Shown here piece after piece: positions 1 through 6,017 of a DNA stretch of 6,042 nt; positions within the stretch are counted from its first letter, which is position 1; each line of letters opens with the position of its first letter. The notes under the pieces were generated by a model. The model saw only the letters and a list, made by a program, of their open reading frames with translations. It was not told where the DNA came from and made no database searches. Origin of the DNA: an uncultured Bacteroidales bacterium (GTDB lineage: Bacteria > Bacteroidota > Bacteroidia > Bacteroidales > P3); contig CAMWVZ010000064.1 in the NCBI GenBank assembly GCA_947177845.1, positions 1-6,042 of the forward strand, in the 5' to 3' direction. Position numbers and translations under genes: made by a program.

Positions 1-68
1 GCGAGAAAGCCGGCGACTACGCCATCAACGTAACCCAAGCCATGCAGGAAGTGGGGCACGAGATTTAA
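1..68 (+). CDS. C-terminal end of an unidentified protein (partial gene, cut by window edge)
   Basis: The frame starting at base 3 reads 21 codons, EKAGDYAINVTQAMQEVGHE then I, and ends at TAA 66-68. Codons are rich in G/C third positions, like the other genes in the window, and a strong terminator hairpin follows 21 nt later. Both facts fit a real gene end. The tail has no motif that I recognise, so no function is offered. It runs towards the minus-strand genes and is convergent with them. The alternative is a chance open frame, since only 21 codons are visible. Confidence 0.6.
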   Translation, partial: EKAGDYAINVTQAMQEVGHEI

Positions 69-83
69 TAAGGAAAAGTCCTT

Positions 84-128
84 AATGAAAAAAGCCGTAA
101 TACGATGAGCGTATTACGGCTTTTGTTG
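84..128. terminator. Bidirectional rho-independent terminator between convergent units
   Basis: A perfect 15-bp inverted repeat pairs 90-104 with 110-124 around a 5-nt loop (ATGAG). On the plus strand the stem runs into TTTTGTT, ending the partial gene at 1-68. On the minus strand it runs into six T's and then CATT, ending transcription through the SUMF1-like remnant at 176-322. The A-run and T-run flanking a symmetric stem are the usual design of a terminator shared by convergent genes. Confidence 0.85.
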
Positions 129-175
129 TATCGTTGCGCACTGAACACTGCCGAGCACCTGAATGTTACTGGGCT

Positions 176-322
176 TTATTCTGAAACGCAAGCCACACGG
201 AATCCATGCCTATAGTTTCCGACAATAGCGTAAGCTCGACTAGAAACGCGACAATCCCTGGCATCATCGTACCAACTGCCGCCACGAAACACGCGGAAAA
301 ACTCTACACTGAAATTCAGCAT
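176..322 (-). pseudogene. C-terminal remnant of a formylglycine-generating enzyme / SUMF1-family (C-type-lectin fold) protein
   Basis: From ATG 320-322 the minus strand encodes 48 residues ending at TAA 176-178. Residues 13-17 are RGGSW, 18-25 are YDDARDCR, and 40-42 are GFR, followed by VACVSE and stop. This is the order and spacing of the extreme C-terminus of the FGE-sulfatase/SUMF1 domain (RGGSW, then a DxCR-type segment, then GFR near the end). Family members are usually 200-300 residues or more, so nearly all of the domain is missing. Two in-frame TGA codons stand 4 and 3 codons before the ATG, and the DNA upstream is AT-rich with no further domain sequence. The first 9 residues (MLNFSVEFF) do not look like family sequence. 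There are 13 residue positions where FGE tails vary, and all 13 are NNY codons. The likeliest reading is a gene fragment left by deletion or recombination. A short expressed protein cannot be excluded, because the fragment has its own downstream terminator. Confidence 0.72.
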
Positions 323-482
323 CTTATTTCATCATATATTATAATAATAAAATATACTCAGACAAACCGCCGAGAAAGATTTGACGACAGGAAATCGCGG
401 AAATTCTATTTATAAATATAATTTACCGCAAAAAAAGCAATAATTATAATTACGATTATAATAAACAGATTTCGCATCCCCA
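323..482. other. AT-rich intergenic stretch with short palindromes, no supported gene
   Basis: This segment is far richer in A and T than the flanking genes and carries stop codons in the frame of the remnant at 176-322. It contains ATTATAAT, itself an 8-bp palindrome, twice (443-450 and 455-462), separated by TACG. It also holds TATATTTT- and TATAATAT-like strings on the minus strand (about 340-358), which could act as a promoter for the remnant but do not match the Bacteroides -33/-7 pair convincingly. I see no RNA gene in it. Confidence 0.5.
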
Positions 483-520
483 ATAAAAAAGGGCGGAAAA
501 CCCAAAGGATTCCCGCCCTG
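483..520 (-). terminator. Rho-independent terminator downstream of hutH
   Basis: On the minus strand, AGGGCGG (519-513) pairs with CCGCCCT (496-490). Inner pairs extend the stem: a G-U, two A-U, one mismatch, then two C-G around a short loop. The stem leads into TTTTTTATTG. It starts about 21 nt past the hutH stop and marks the end of the five-gene minus-strand unit. There is no T-run on the plus-strand side, so it acts in one direction only. Confidence 0.85.
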
Positions 521-540
521 AAACAACCTATCGACAACGC

Positions 541-2034
541 TTACAACGCGTAGCCGCGCAGGAAGTCGATGGACTTTTGGATGAGGGGGTACATCACTTG
601 GTCGTCTTCCACAAAGTTCACTTTCTTGCGATAGGCCTTGAAGAAGTCTTCGAGGATGGCCGAGGACTTGAGCGGACGGCGGAATTCGAAGGCCTGCGCG
701 GCGTTGAACAATTCAATCGCCAACACACGCTCGGTATTGTCCATCACGCGGTAGGCCTTGGTGGCGGCGTTGGCGCCCATGCTCACATGGTCTTCCTGAC
801 CCTGCGACGACTCAATCGAATCGACACTGGCCGGGCAGCAAAGCTGCTTGTTCTGGCTCACCACCGAAGCGGCGGCGTATTGCGGAATCATGAAACCGCT
901 GTTCAAGCCCGGTTTCTTCACCAAAAAGCTCGGCAGACCGCGTTTACCCGCAATCAACTGATAGGTGCGGCGCTCGGAGATATTGGCCAGTTCGGCCACG
1001 GCAATCGCCAGAAAATCCTGCGTAAGAGCCAAGGGCTGTCCGTGGAAGTTGCCCGCCGAAATCACCAAATCTTCTTCGGGAAAAACCGTGGGATTGTCGG
1101 TAACGGCATTCACCTCCTCGAAGGTGATGCGGCTCACATATTCGATAGCGTCTTTCGAAGCGCCGTGCACCTGCGGAATGCAGCGGAACGAATAGGGATC
1201 CTGCACGTGTTCTTTCTTGCGTTTGATGATGGCGCTGCCCTTGAGGTATTTGCGGAAAGCGGCGGCGGTGTCCACCTGCCCCTTGTGGCGGCGTACATCG
1301 TGAATCTGCGCGAAGAAAGGTTCGATACGGCCGTCGAAAGCCTCCAACGAAAGAGCGCCCACCAAGTCGGCCAACTTGCTCAGTCTACGCGCTTTCAATA
1401 CGTTGTGCACGGCAAAGGCGTTCATGAACTGCGTGCCGTTGAGCAAGGCCAGGCCTTCTTTCGAAGCCAAGGTGACGGGCTTCCAGCCGTATTTCTTGAG
1501 CATTTCGGAGGCGGGACGCTTTTCACCGTTCACCCATACTTCACCCAACCCAATCAAAGGCAGGCACATGTGCGCCAAGGGCGCCAAGTCGCCCGAAGCG
1601 CCGAGCGAACCCTGCTGGTAGACCACGGGCACCACGTCGTTGTTGAAGAAGTCGGCAAGACGTTGAATGGTAACCACCTGCACGCCCGAATTGCCGTAGG
1701 AAAGCGATTTAATCTTCATGAGCAGCATCAGACGCACCACATCTTCGGGAACGGGATCGCCCAAGCCGCAGGCGTGCGACATCATCAGATTCTTCTGCAA
1801 CTGCGAAAGTTGCTTCTCGGAAATGCTCACATTGCACAACGAGCCGAAGCCGGTGGTGACCCCGTAGATAGGCTCCTTGTGGGTCTTGGTCTTCTTGTCG
1901 AGATAGTCGCGACATTTCTTGACGGCGGAGAGCACATCCTTGCCCAGACGGATCTGCATGTGTCCGTCCATAATCCGTTCGATGTCGTCGAAGGTCATAT
2001 CCTTCAACGTGATTTCGAAAACTTTTGCTTTCAT
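541..2034 (-). CDS. hutH: Histidine ammonia-lyase (histidase)
   Basis: Cytosolic enzyme that removes ammonia from L-histidine to give urocanate, the first step of histidine breakdown. It has 497 residues, the usual length. The MIO cofactor forms from Ala146-Ser147-Gly148 in GSLGASGDLAPLAHM. Other active-site residues are present: Tyr57 in YGVTTGFG, His87 in MSHACG, Asn199 in LLNGTQ, Gln278/Tyr281/Arg284 in QDPYSFR, Phe330 in GNFHG, and Glu414 in QEDHVSMG. The Glu-Asp-His of QEDHVSMG and the Ser-His at 86-87 separate it from the tyrosine ammonia-lyases of Bacteroidota pigment clusters, which carry NQDxVSMG. The start ATG overlaps the hisS stop as ATGA (2031-2034), which suggests translational coupling, and no separate promoter is visible. 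The partners hutU, hutI and ftcD/hutG are not in the window. A terminator follows directly, so hutH is the last gene of the unit. Confidence 0.97.
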   Translation of the reverse strand: MKAKVFEITLKDMTFDDIERIMDGHMQIRLGKDVLSAVKKCRDYLDKKTKTHKEPIYGVTTGFGSLCNVSISEKQLSQLQKNLMMSHACGLGDPVPEDVVRLMLLMKIKSLSYGNSGVQVVTIQRLADFFNNDVVPVVYQQGSLGASGDLAPLAHMCLPLIGLGEVWVNGEKRPASEMLKKYGWKPVTLASKEGLALLNGTQFMNAFAVHNVLKARRLSKLADLVGALSLEAFDGRIEPFFAQIHDVRRHKGQVDTAAAFRKYLKGSAIIKRKKEHVQDPYSFRCIPQVHGASKDAIEYVSRITFEEVNAVTDNPTVFPEEDLVISAGNFHGQPLALTQDFLAIAVAELANISERRTYQLIAGKRGLPSFLVKKPGLNSGFMIPQYAAASVVSQNKQLCCPASVDSIESSQGQEDHVSMGANAATKAYRVMDNTERVLAIELFNAAQAFEFRRPLKSSAILEDFFKAYRKKVNFVEDDQVMYPLIQKSIDFLRGYAL

Positions 2035-3428
2035 GCTTGTATCTTTTTTATGATTTCTTCCAGAGAGAGCGGCGTTTGCTCACCGCTTTTCATATCTTTC
2101 AGCACCACAACGCCTTGTTCGCGTTCTTTCTCGCCGAGCACCGCCACAAAGGGAATGTGGAGGCTGTCGGCATAGGAAAACTGTTTGCCCAATTTGGCGG
2201 CCGAGGGATAGATTTCCACCGAAATCCCGGCCTCGCGCAAGCGCGAGGCCGGCGCGAAACACCATGCGGCTTCCTTCTCGCCGAAGTTCACAAACAGCAA
2301 CTGCGTGCCGCTCGCCAAGCTTTCGGGATAGAGGTTCAAATCGTTCAACACATCATAAATCCTGTCCGCGCCAAAAGAGATGCCCACGCCCGATACGCCT
2401 TTGAGGCCGAAGATGCCCGTAAGGTCGTCGTAACGTCCACCGCCGCAGATACTTCCCATTTGCACGTCCAACGCCTTCACCTCGAAAATCGCCCCCGTAT
2501 AATAATTGAGTCCCCGCGCCAACGTCAAATCCAACTCGCACGGCACGGAAAGCCCCATATCGGCGATATACGCGAAGAGGGTGCGCATCTCTTCGATACC
2601 CTTCAAGCCTACTTCGCTGTCTTTCAAATAGTCTTGCAAGACTTTCAGTTTGGCTTCGGTGTCGCCTTGCAACATCAATACGGGCACCAACTTCTCGACA
2701 GCTTCCGCAGGCAATCCCCTTTCGGCCAGCTCCGTCTTCACGGCCTCCAAGCCGATTTTATCTAATTTGTCGATAGCCACGGTGATGTCGGTCATCTTCT
2801 CCGGGCAACCCACGGCTTGGGCGATGCCATATAAAATCTTGCGGTTGTTGATTTTCACCTGCACCCGGATGCCGAGACGCTGAAAAACCTCCTGTATCAT
2901 CTGCACCAATTCGGCTTCGTAGAGCAGGGAATCCGAACCTACGACATCGGCATCGCATTGATAGAATTCGCGGTAGCGTCCCTTCTGCGGGCGGTCGGCG
3001 CGCCAGACGGGTTGCAGTTGGTAGCGTTTGAAGGGAAAGGTGATTTCGCCCTGATGCTGCACCACGAAGCGGGCGAAAGGCACGGTGAGGTCGTAGCGGA
3101 GCCCTTTCTCGCTGATTTTCGGCAGGAGGTTGCGGCTGAGCGAGGCGCTGTCGTCGGCCTCCACGCGGCAGGGGGCTTCAGGGCCGTCCTGCGGGGCGGC
3201 TTTCTCCATGAAATTCCCCGAATTGAGAATCTTGAAGAGGAGTTTGTCGCCTTCTTCGCCATATTTTCCCATGAGGGTGGAAAGGGTTTCCATAGCGGGG
3301 GTCTCGATAGGCAGATAGCCGTGCAGTCGATAGACTTCCTTTATGGTATCGAAGATATAGTTGCGGCGGCGCATCTGCAGGGGCGTGAAATCGCGGGTCC
3401 CCTTCACCGTGGTCGGTTTTGTTGACAT
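2031..3428 (-). CDS. hisS: Histidyl-tRNA synthetase (class IIa)
   Basis: Charges tRNA-His with histidine in the cytosol, and is normally a dimer. It has 465 residues. Class II signatures appear in order: the substrate-binding segment RYDLTVPFAR (111-120), the motif-2 loop RADRPQKGRYREFYQCDADV (143-162), the histidine-specific RGLNYYTGAIFE (305-316), the motif-3 region GGGRYDDL (329-336) and GISFGADRI (349-357). The C-terminal anticodon-binding domain starts near residue 373. YREFYQCDAD and RGLxYYTG resemble the eukaryote/archaea-like HisRS branch more than the E. coli type. The usual Asp of RGLDYY is Asn308 here, possibly a lineage trait. Residues about 74-105 form an insertion before RYDLTVPF compared with the short E. 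coli form. The start follows a strong AGGAGG with a 6-nt spacer. A 12-bp perfect inverted repeat lies inside the gene (2227-2252). Its last 4 nt overlap hutH. Confidence 0.97.
   Translation of the reverse strand: MSTKPTTVKGTRDFTPLQMRRRNYIFDTIKEVYRLHGYLPIETPAMETLSTLMGKYGEEGDKLLFKILNSGNFMEKAAPQDGPEAPCRVEADDSASLSRNLLPKISEKGLRYDLTVPFARFVVQHQGEITFPFKRYQLQPVWRADRPQKGRYREFYQCDADVVGSDSLLYEAELVQMIQEVFQRLGIRVQVKINNRKILYGIAQAVGCPEKMTDITVAIDKLDKIGLEAVKTELAERGLPAEAVEKLVPVLMLQGDTEAKLKVLQDYLKDSEVGLKGIEEMRTLFAYIADMGLSVPCELDLTLARGLNYYTGAIFEVKALDVQMGSICGGGRYDDLTGIFGLKGVSGVGISFGADRIYDVLNDLNLYPESLASGTQLLFVNFGEKEAAWCFAPASRLREAGISVEIYPSAAKLGKQFSYADSLHIPFVAVLGEKEREQGVVVLKDMKSGEQTPLSLEEIIKKIQA
2227..2252. repeat. 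12-bp perfect GC-rich inverted repeat inside hisS
   Basis: CCGGCCTCGCGC (2227-2238) and GCGCGAGGCCGG (2241-2252) are exact reverse complements with only AA between them. In the mRNA this would give a very stable hairpin within the anticodon-binding domain, covering the codons for about PASRLREAG (residues 393-401). The reading frame is intact, and the encoded residues fit this position in the family. No T-run follows, so it is not an ordinary terminator. Confidence 0.8.
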
Positions 3429-3434
3429 TCCTGT

Positions 3435-3440
3435 CCTCCT
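3435..3440 (-). promoter_or_regulatory. Strong Shine-Dalgarno site for hisS
   Basis: The minus strand reads AAAGGAGG, then ACAGGA, then ATG 3428-3426, so AGGAGG sits 6 nt before the start. It fixes the hisS start codon. It stands out because the other four genes of the unit have weak or no such site, as is usual for Bacteroidota. Confidence 0.8.
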
Positions 3441-3454
3441 TTATATTAATATAA
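3441..3454. repeat. 14-bp perfect AT palindrome abutting the hisS ribosome-binding site
   Basis: TTATATTAATATAA is its own reverse complement and ends exactly where AGGAGG begins on the minus strand, inside the 43-nt gap between rnhB and hisS. As RNA it would form only a weak A-U hairpin. As DNA it could be an operator or simply AT-rich spacer. Its role is unknown. Confidence 0.6.
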
Positions 3455-3471
3455 AAATTCAAAGCACATTT

Positions 3472-4065
3472 TCAAAACAACGTCGGCTCCTTGTATAATT
3501 TAAAGGAGCGCCGATGATAGGGCGTGGGGCCGTGTTCCAAAATCGCCCGATAGTGCGCTTCCGTAGGGTAGCCCTTGTTTCCCGCCCAACCATACTGCGG
3601 ATATTCCGCATCGAGCGCGCGCATACAGTCGTCGCGGAAAGTCTTGGCCAAAATCGAGGCCGCCGCAATCGACAGAAAGAGCGCATCGCCCTTCACCACA
3701 CAGACATGCGGCACCTTTCCGTAGGGTTTGAAACGGTTGCCGTCTACCGTGATGAACTCCGGCTGAGGGTTCAACTCCTTCAACGCCAAGTGCATGGCAT
3801 GAATGGAAGCGTTCAGGATATTCATCCTGTCGATTTCCTCCGGCTCCACCCGCGCCACGGCATAGGTGAGCGCATCGCGCATGATCACCTCGCGCAACGC
3901 CTCCCGCTGCTTCTCGCTCAACTTCTTGGAGTCGTTCAGGTCGGGATGCCTGTAGTCGGGCGGAAACATCACCGCCGCGGCGAATACCGGCCCCGCCAAA
4001 GGGCCCCGCCCCGCCTCGTCGCATCCCGCCTCGCGCTCACACGCACTATAACGCAGTCCCAACAT
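3472..4065 (-). CDS. rnhB: Ribonuclease HII
   Basis: Cuts the RNA strand of RNA-DNA hybrids and starts removal of single ribonucleotides misincorporated in DNA. It is a cytosolic, metal-dependent enzyme. It has 197 residues, the usual size. The four acidic catalytic residues are visible: Asp16-Glu17 in CDEAGRGPLAGPV, Asp108 in TVDGN, and Asp127 in VVKGDALFLSIAAASILAK. The C-terminal GWAGNKGYPTEAHYRAI block matches the conserved G-KGY-T--H segment. The start ATG lies 20 nt inside the end of purQ in another frame, and it places DEAGRG at the same distance from the N-terminus as in E. coli, which supports the choice. As a housekeeping repair gene it has no evident metabolic link to its neighbours, and its expression is probably coupled to purQ. 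Confidence 0.97.
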   Translation of the reverse strand: MLGLRYSACEREAGCDEAGRGPLAGPVFAAAVMFPPDYRHPDLNDSKKLSEKQREALREVIMRDALTYAVARVEPEEIDRMNILNASIHAMHLALKELNPQPEFITVDGNRFKPYGKVPHVCVVKGDALFLSIAAASILAKTFRDDCMRALDAEYPQYGWAGNKGYPTEAHYRAILEHGPTPYHRRSFKLYKEPTLF

Positions 4066-4759
4066 AACGTTTTCCTATCGTTTTCATCAAACCCTCCAAC
4101 AAAATCCGCCCGTCGGTATTGCCGAGCACCTCCTCGGCGCAACGTTCCGGATGCGGCATCATGCCCAACACATTGCCTTTTTCGTTGCAGATGCCGGCTA
4201 TGTTCTCCACCGAGCCATTCGGATTCGCCTCCGCGCTCACCTCCCCTCTTCCGTTGCAATAGCGGAACAATATCTGTCCTTTCTCCTGCATTTTCTCCAA
4301 CGTTTTCCCGTCGGCGAAATAGCGGCCCGCCTCGTGCGCCACCGGCACCTTGAGCACCTGTCCCTTACGGCAGCCCGCCGTGAGCGCCGTTTGGGTGTTC
4401 TCCACTTTCAGATAGGCATTTCGGCAAACAAACTTCCGGTTTTCATTCATACACAACGTTCCGGGCAGAAGCCCCGCCTCGCAGAGAATCTGAAAGCCGT
4501 TGCAGACACCCAGCACACAGCCCCCCTTGCGCGCGAAATCCACCACCTTTTCCATCACGGGAGAGAAGCGGGCTATGATGCCCGGCCTCAGATAGTCGCC
4601 GTAGGAGAAGCCGCCGGGAAGCACCACGCAACCGCAGTCCTTCAAATCGGCCTCCTTGTGCCACAACCGCACGCAATCCTGCCCCAAAACCTCCGAAAGC
4701 ACACGGAACATATCCCCGTCGCAGTTCGAACCGGGAAAAGTAATCACCCCGACACGCAT
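4046..4759 (-). CDS. purQ: Phosphoribosylformylglycinamidine synthase subunit PurQ (glutaminase subunit)
   Basis: Class I glutamine amidotransferase that hydrolyses glutamine and channels ammonia to PurL for conversion of FGAR to FGAM in de novo purine synthesis. It has 237 residues, typical of the small stand-alone form. It begins MRVGVITFPGSNCDGD, the standard PurQ N-terminus. The oxyanion segment is VVLPGGFSYGDYLRPG (45-60), the nucleophile is Cys86 in GVCNGFQIL, and the His203/Glu205 pair is in MPHPER. The open frame continues upstream to 5689, but that part is antiparallel-frame noise under arcA, and family alignment puts the start at 4759. It begins 11 nt after the arcA stop with no clear Shine-Dalgarno, and its TAG stop overlaps rnhB. 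The small subunit normally works with separate PurL and PurS, and neither is in this window. Confidence 0.95.
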   Translation of the reverse strand: MRVGVITFPGSNCDGDMFRVLSEVLGQDCVRLWHKEADLKDCGCVVLPGGFSYGDYLRPGIIARFSPVMEKVVDFARKGGCVLGVCNGFQILCEAGLLPGTLCMNENRKFVCRNAYLKVENTQTALTAGCRKGQVLKVPVAHEAGRYFADGKTLEKMQEKGQILFRYCNGRGEVSAEANPNGSVENIAGICNEKGNVLGMMPHPERCAEEVLGNTDGRILLEGLMKTIGKRYVGTAL

Positions 4760-4770
4760 GTTTTTCAAAC

Positions 4771-5985
4771 TTATAAATCCTCGCGGCTCACGGGCATCGT
4801 CATGCAACGGCAACCGCCGCCGCCCCGCACCAGCTCCGCGCTCTCGAGCGTATACACCACGGGCCTGTCTTCGTTTTCCACCTGCACCTTTGTCTTGCCG
4901 TCCACCACATCCCAGGCCGGCACCACCTCGAAACCCGCCTTCGACAGAGCCTCTATCGTGTGCGTGTTCCGTCCGTAGCCCATAATCTTGCCGGGCGCGA
5001 ACGCAAAGAAATTCGCACCGCTGTGCCATTGTTCGCGGTCGGGATAGAAACCCTCGTCGTTGCCGCAGAAAACGGGTTCGTAGGCATAGCCCAAGCTGTG
5101 CAGGGCATCGAAAATAGTGTCGAAGACCGTTTCGGAAACATGGCCGTTCTCCACCTTGAGCAAACGGGTGGAATATTGGTTCTGCCCCATGATGAGCGGC
5201 TTGTAGGCCATGCAATGGCTGCGGCTCAGGAAGGTGAACACCATGTCCAAATGGATGAACGACTCCGGCACCATGGGCAAATCCTGCAAAATCACATAAA
5301 ATAAAGGACATTCCTTCTGCTTGACGGAGATGAACGCCTGCACGCCCTTGCGGTTGGAACGCGCGCCCTGCCCTATCACGAACACATTGCGGTCGCACAC
5401 CTGAAAGTCGCCTCCCTCCAGGCGGGTGTCGGCATCCACCTTTTCCCACGGGTTGACGCGCGAAGCGTTTTGCGTGAAAAAGGGATGATAGCGGTAGACG
5501 AGGTCCGCAAGCAGAATCTCGCGGGAGCGTACATGGGTGGCCATGTGGGCGGGCATGGAATATGCGTTGAAGCAAACGCCTATGTCGCGTGTAAAATAAA
5601 GATTGTAAAGCGGATTGAAGCGGGTTCCGGGCACGCCCGCCACCAAACGTTTCGCCAGTTCCTCGGCCGGAAGGTCTACTTTCGCCCATGCTTCCGTTAT
5701 GGGGTCCTTGGCCAGATAGTCGAGAATGAAACGCCGGGCTTCGGCGCTCTCCCGCAAGGTCTCCACCACCAGATCATCAATGTAGAACACGGGGCAGACC
5801 TCCTTCAACACTCCCTCCAATTGCCGGTATTCCTTTTGCGCCACTTTCGTGTTCAATAAATCGCTGTATAAAGCCTCGTGAAGGGAGGAAGGCCCCATTT
5901 GTTCCAACTCCGCGCCGGGACGGTGCAGCACCACCCGACGTAAACGCCCCACCTCCGAATTGAGATTCACCTGAACGGTATCCAT
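4771..5985 (-). CDS. arcA: Arginine deiminase
   Basis: Hydrolyses L-arginine to citrulline and ammonia in the cytosol, the first step of the arginine deiminase pathway. It has 404 residues, near the usual 400-420. Guanidino-modifying fold residues are in order: the N-terminal VVLHRPG (18-24), Asp133 in NLYFTRD, the Glu190 to Asp193 stretch in RLEGGDF, His245-x-Asp247 in IHLDMVF, and nucleophile Cys394 in GCRCMTMPVSRE near the C-terminus. The RCMxMPxSR ending is like the mycoplasma form rather than the Pseudomonas HCMTCP form. A second Cys (392) lies two residues before the nucleophile. The start is supported by NSEVGRLRRVVLHRPG alignment and a possible promoter just upstream. It is the first gene of the minus-strand unit. 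The usual partners arcB (ornithine carbamoyltransferase), arcC (carbamate kinase) and arcD (antiporter) are absent here. Confidence 0.94.
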   Translation of the reverse strand: MDTVQVNLNSEVGRLRRVVLHRPGAELEQMGPSSLHEALYSDLLNTKVAQKEYRQLEGVLKEVCPVFYIDDLVVETLRESAEARRFILDYLAKDPITEAWAKVDLPAEELAKRLVAGVPGTRFNPLYNLYFTRDIGVCFNAYSMPAHMATHVRSREILLADLVYRYHPFFTQNASRVNPWEKVDADTRLEGGDFQVCDRNVFVIGQGARSNRKGVQAFISVKQKECPLFYVILQDLPMVPESFIHLDMVFTFLSRSHCMAYKPLIMGQNQYSTRLLKVENGHVSETVFDTIFDALHSLGYAYEPVFCGNDEGFYPDREQWHSGANFFAFAPGKIMGYGRNTHTIEALSKAGFEVVPAWDVVDGKTKVQVENEDRPVVYTLESAELVRGGGGCRCMTMPVSREDL

Positions 5986-6009
5986 AAATGTCTTTTTCCT
6001 TTAATCCGA

Positions 6010-6017
6010 CAAATTTA
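6010..6017 (-). promoter_or_regulatory. Candidate Bacteroides-type -7 promoter element for arcA
   Basis: The minus strand carries TAAATTTG, an exact match to the Bacteroides -7 consensus TAnnTTTG, with 24 nt between it and the arcA ATG. Transcription would start near 6003-6004, giving a leader of about 18 nt. A matching TTTG at the -33 position is not seen in the remaining bases before the window edge, so the call rests on one element. Confidence 0.4.

Noticed and set aside
125..322. Possible structured RNA (SRP, 6S or tmRNA fragment) in the left intergenic region
   Set aside because: No conserved RNA core was found, and the minus-strand SUMF1 tail explains 176-322 better. Positions 125-175 show nothing recognisable.
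206..415. 69-codon plus-strand open frame
   Set aside because: It is antisense and codon-aligned to the SUMF1-like remnant and then runs into AT-rich DNA. It shows no motif or start signal.
541..2034. Tyrosine ammonia-lyase or aminomutase of an aryl-pigment cluster instead of histidase
   Set aside because: The sequence has SHACG and QEDHVSMG as in histidases, not the NQDxVSMG form. No pigment biosynthesis genes are nearby.
577..2175. 532-codon open frame on the plus strand
   Set aside because: It is the codon-aligned antisense frame of hutH (running on into hisS), kept open by codon bias. Its translation has no recognisable motif, while the minus strand is unmistakably histidase.
3429..3471. 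T-box or histidine attenuator leader for hisS
   Set aside because: The gap is only 43 nt, with no His-codon leader peptide, no T-box motif and no terminator stem.
3514..4353. Plus-strand open frame antisense to rnhB and purQ
   Set aside because: No recognisable domain. Both minus-strand genes there have complete catalytic signatures.
4151..4978. Plus-strand open frame antisense to purQ and the arcA 3' end
   Set aside because: A shadow of the minus-strand genes in GC-rich DNA, with no independent coding evidence.
4760..5689. Upstream extension of the purQ frame that would give a 547-residue protein
   Set aside because: The extension lies under arcA in another frame and has low-complexity Arg/Gly-rich content. 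PurQ alignment begins at MRVGVITFPGSN (4759).
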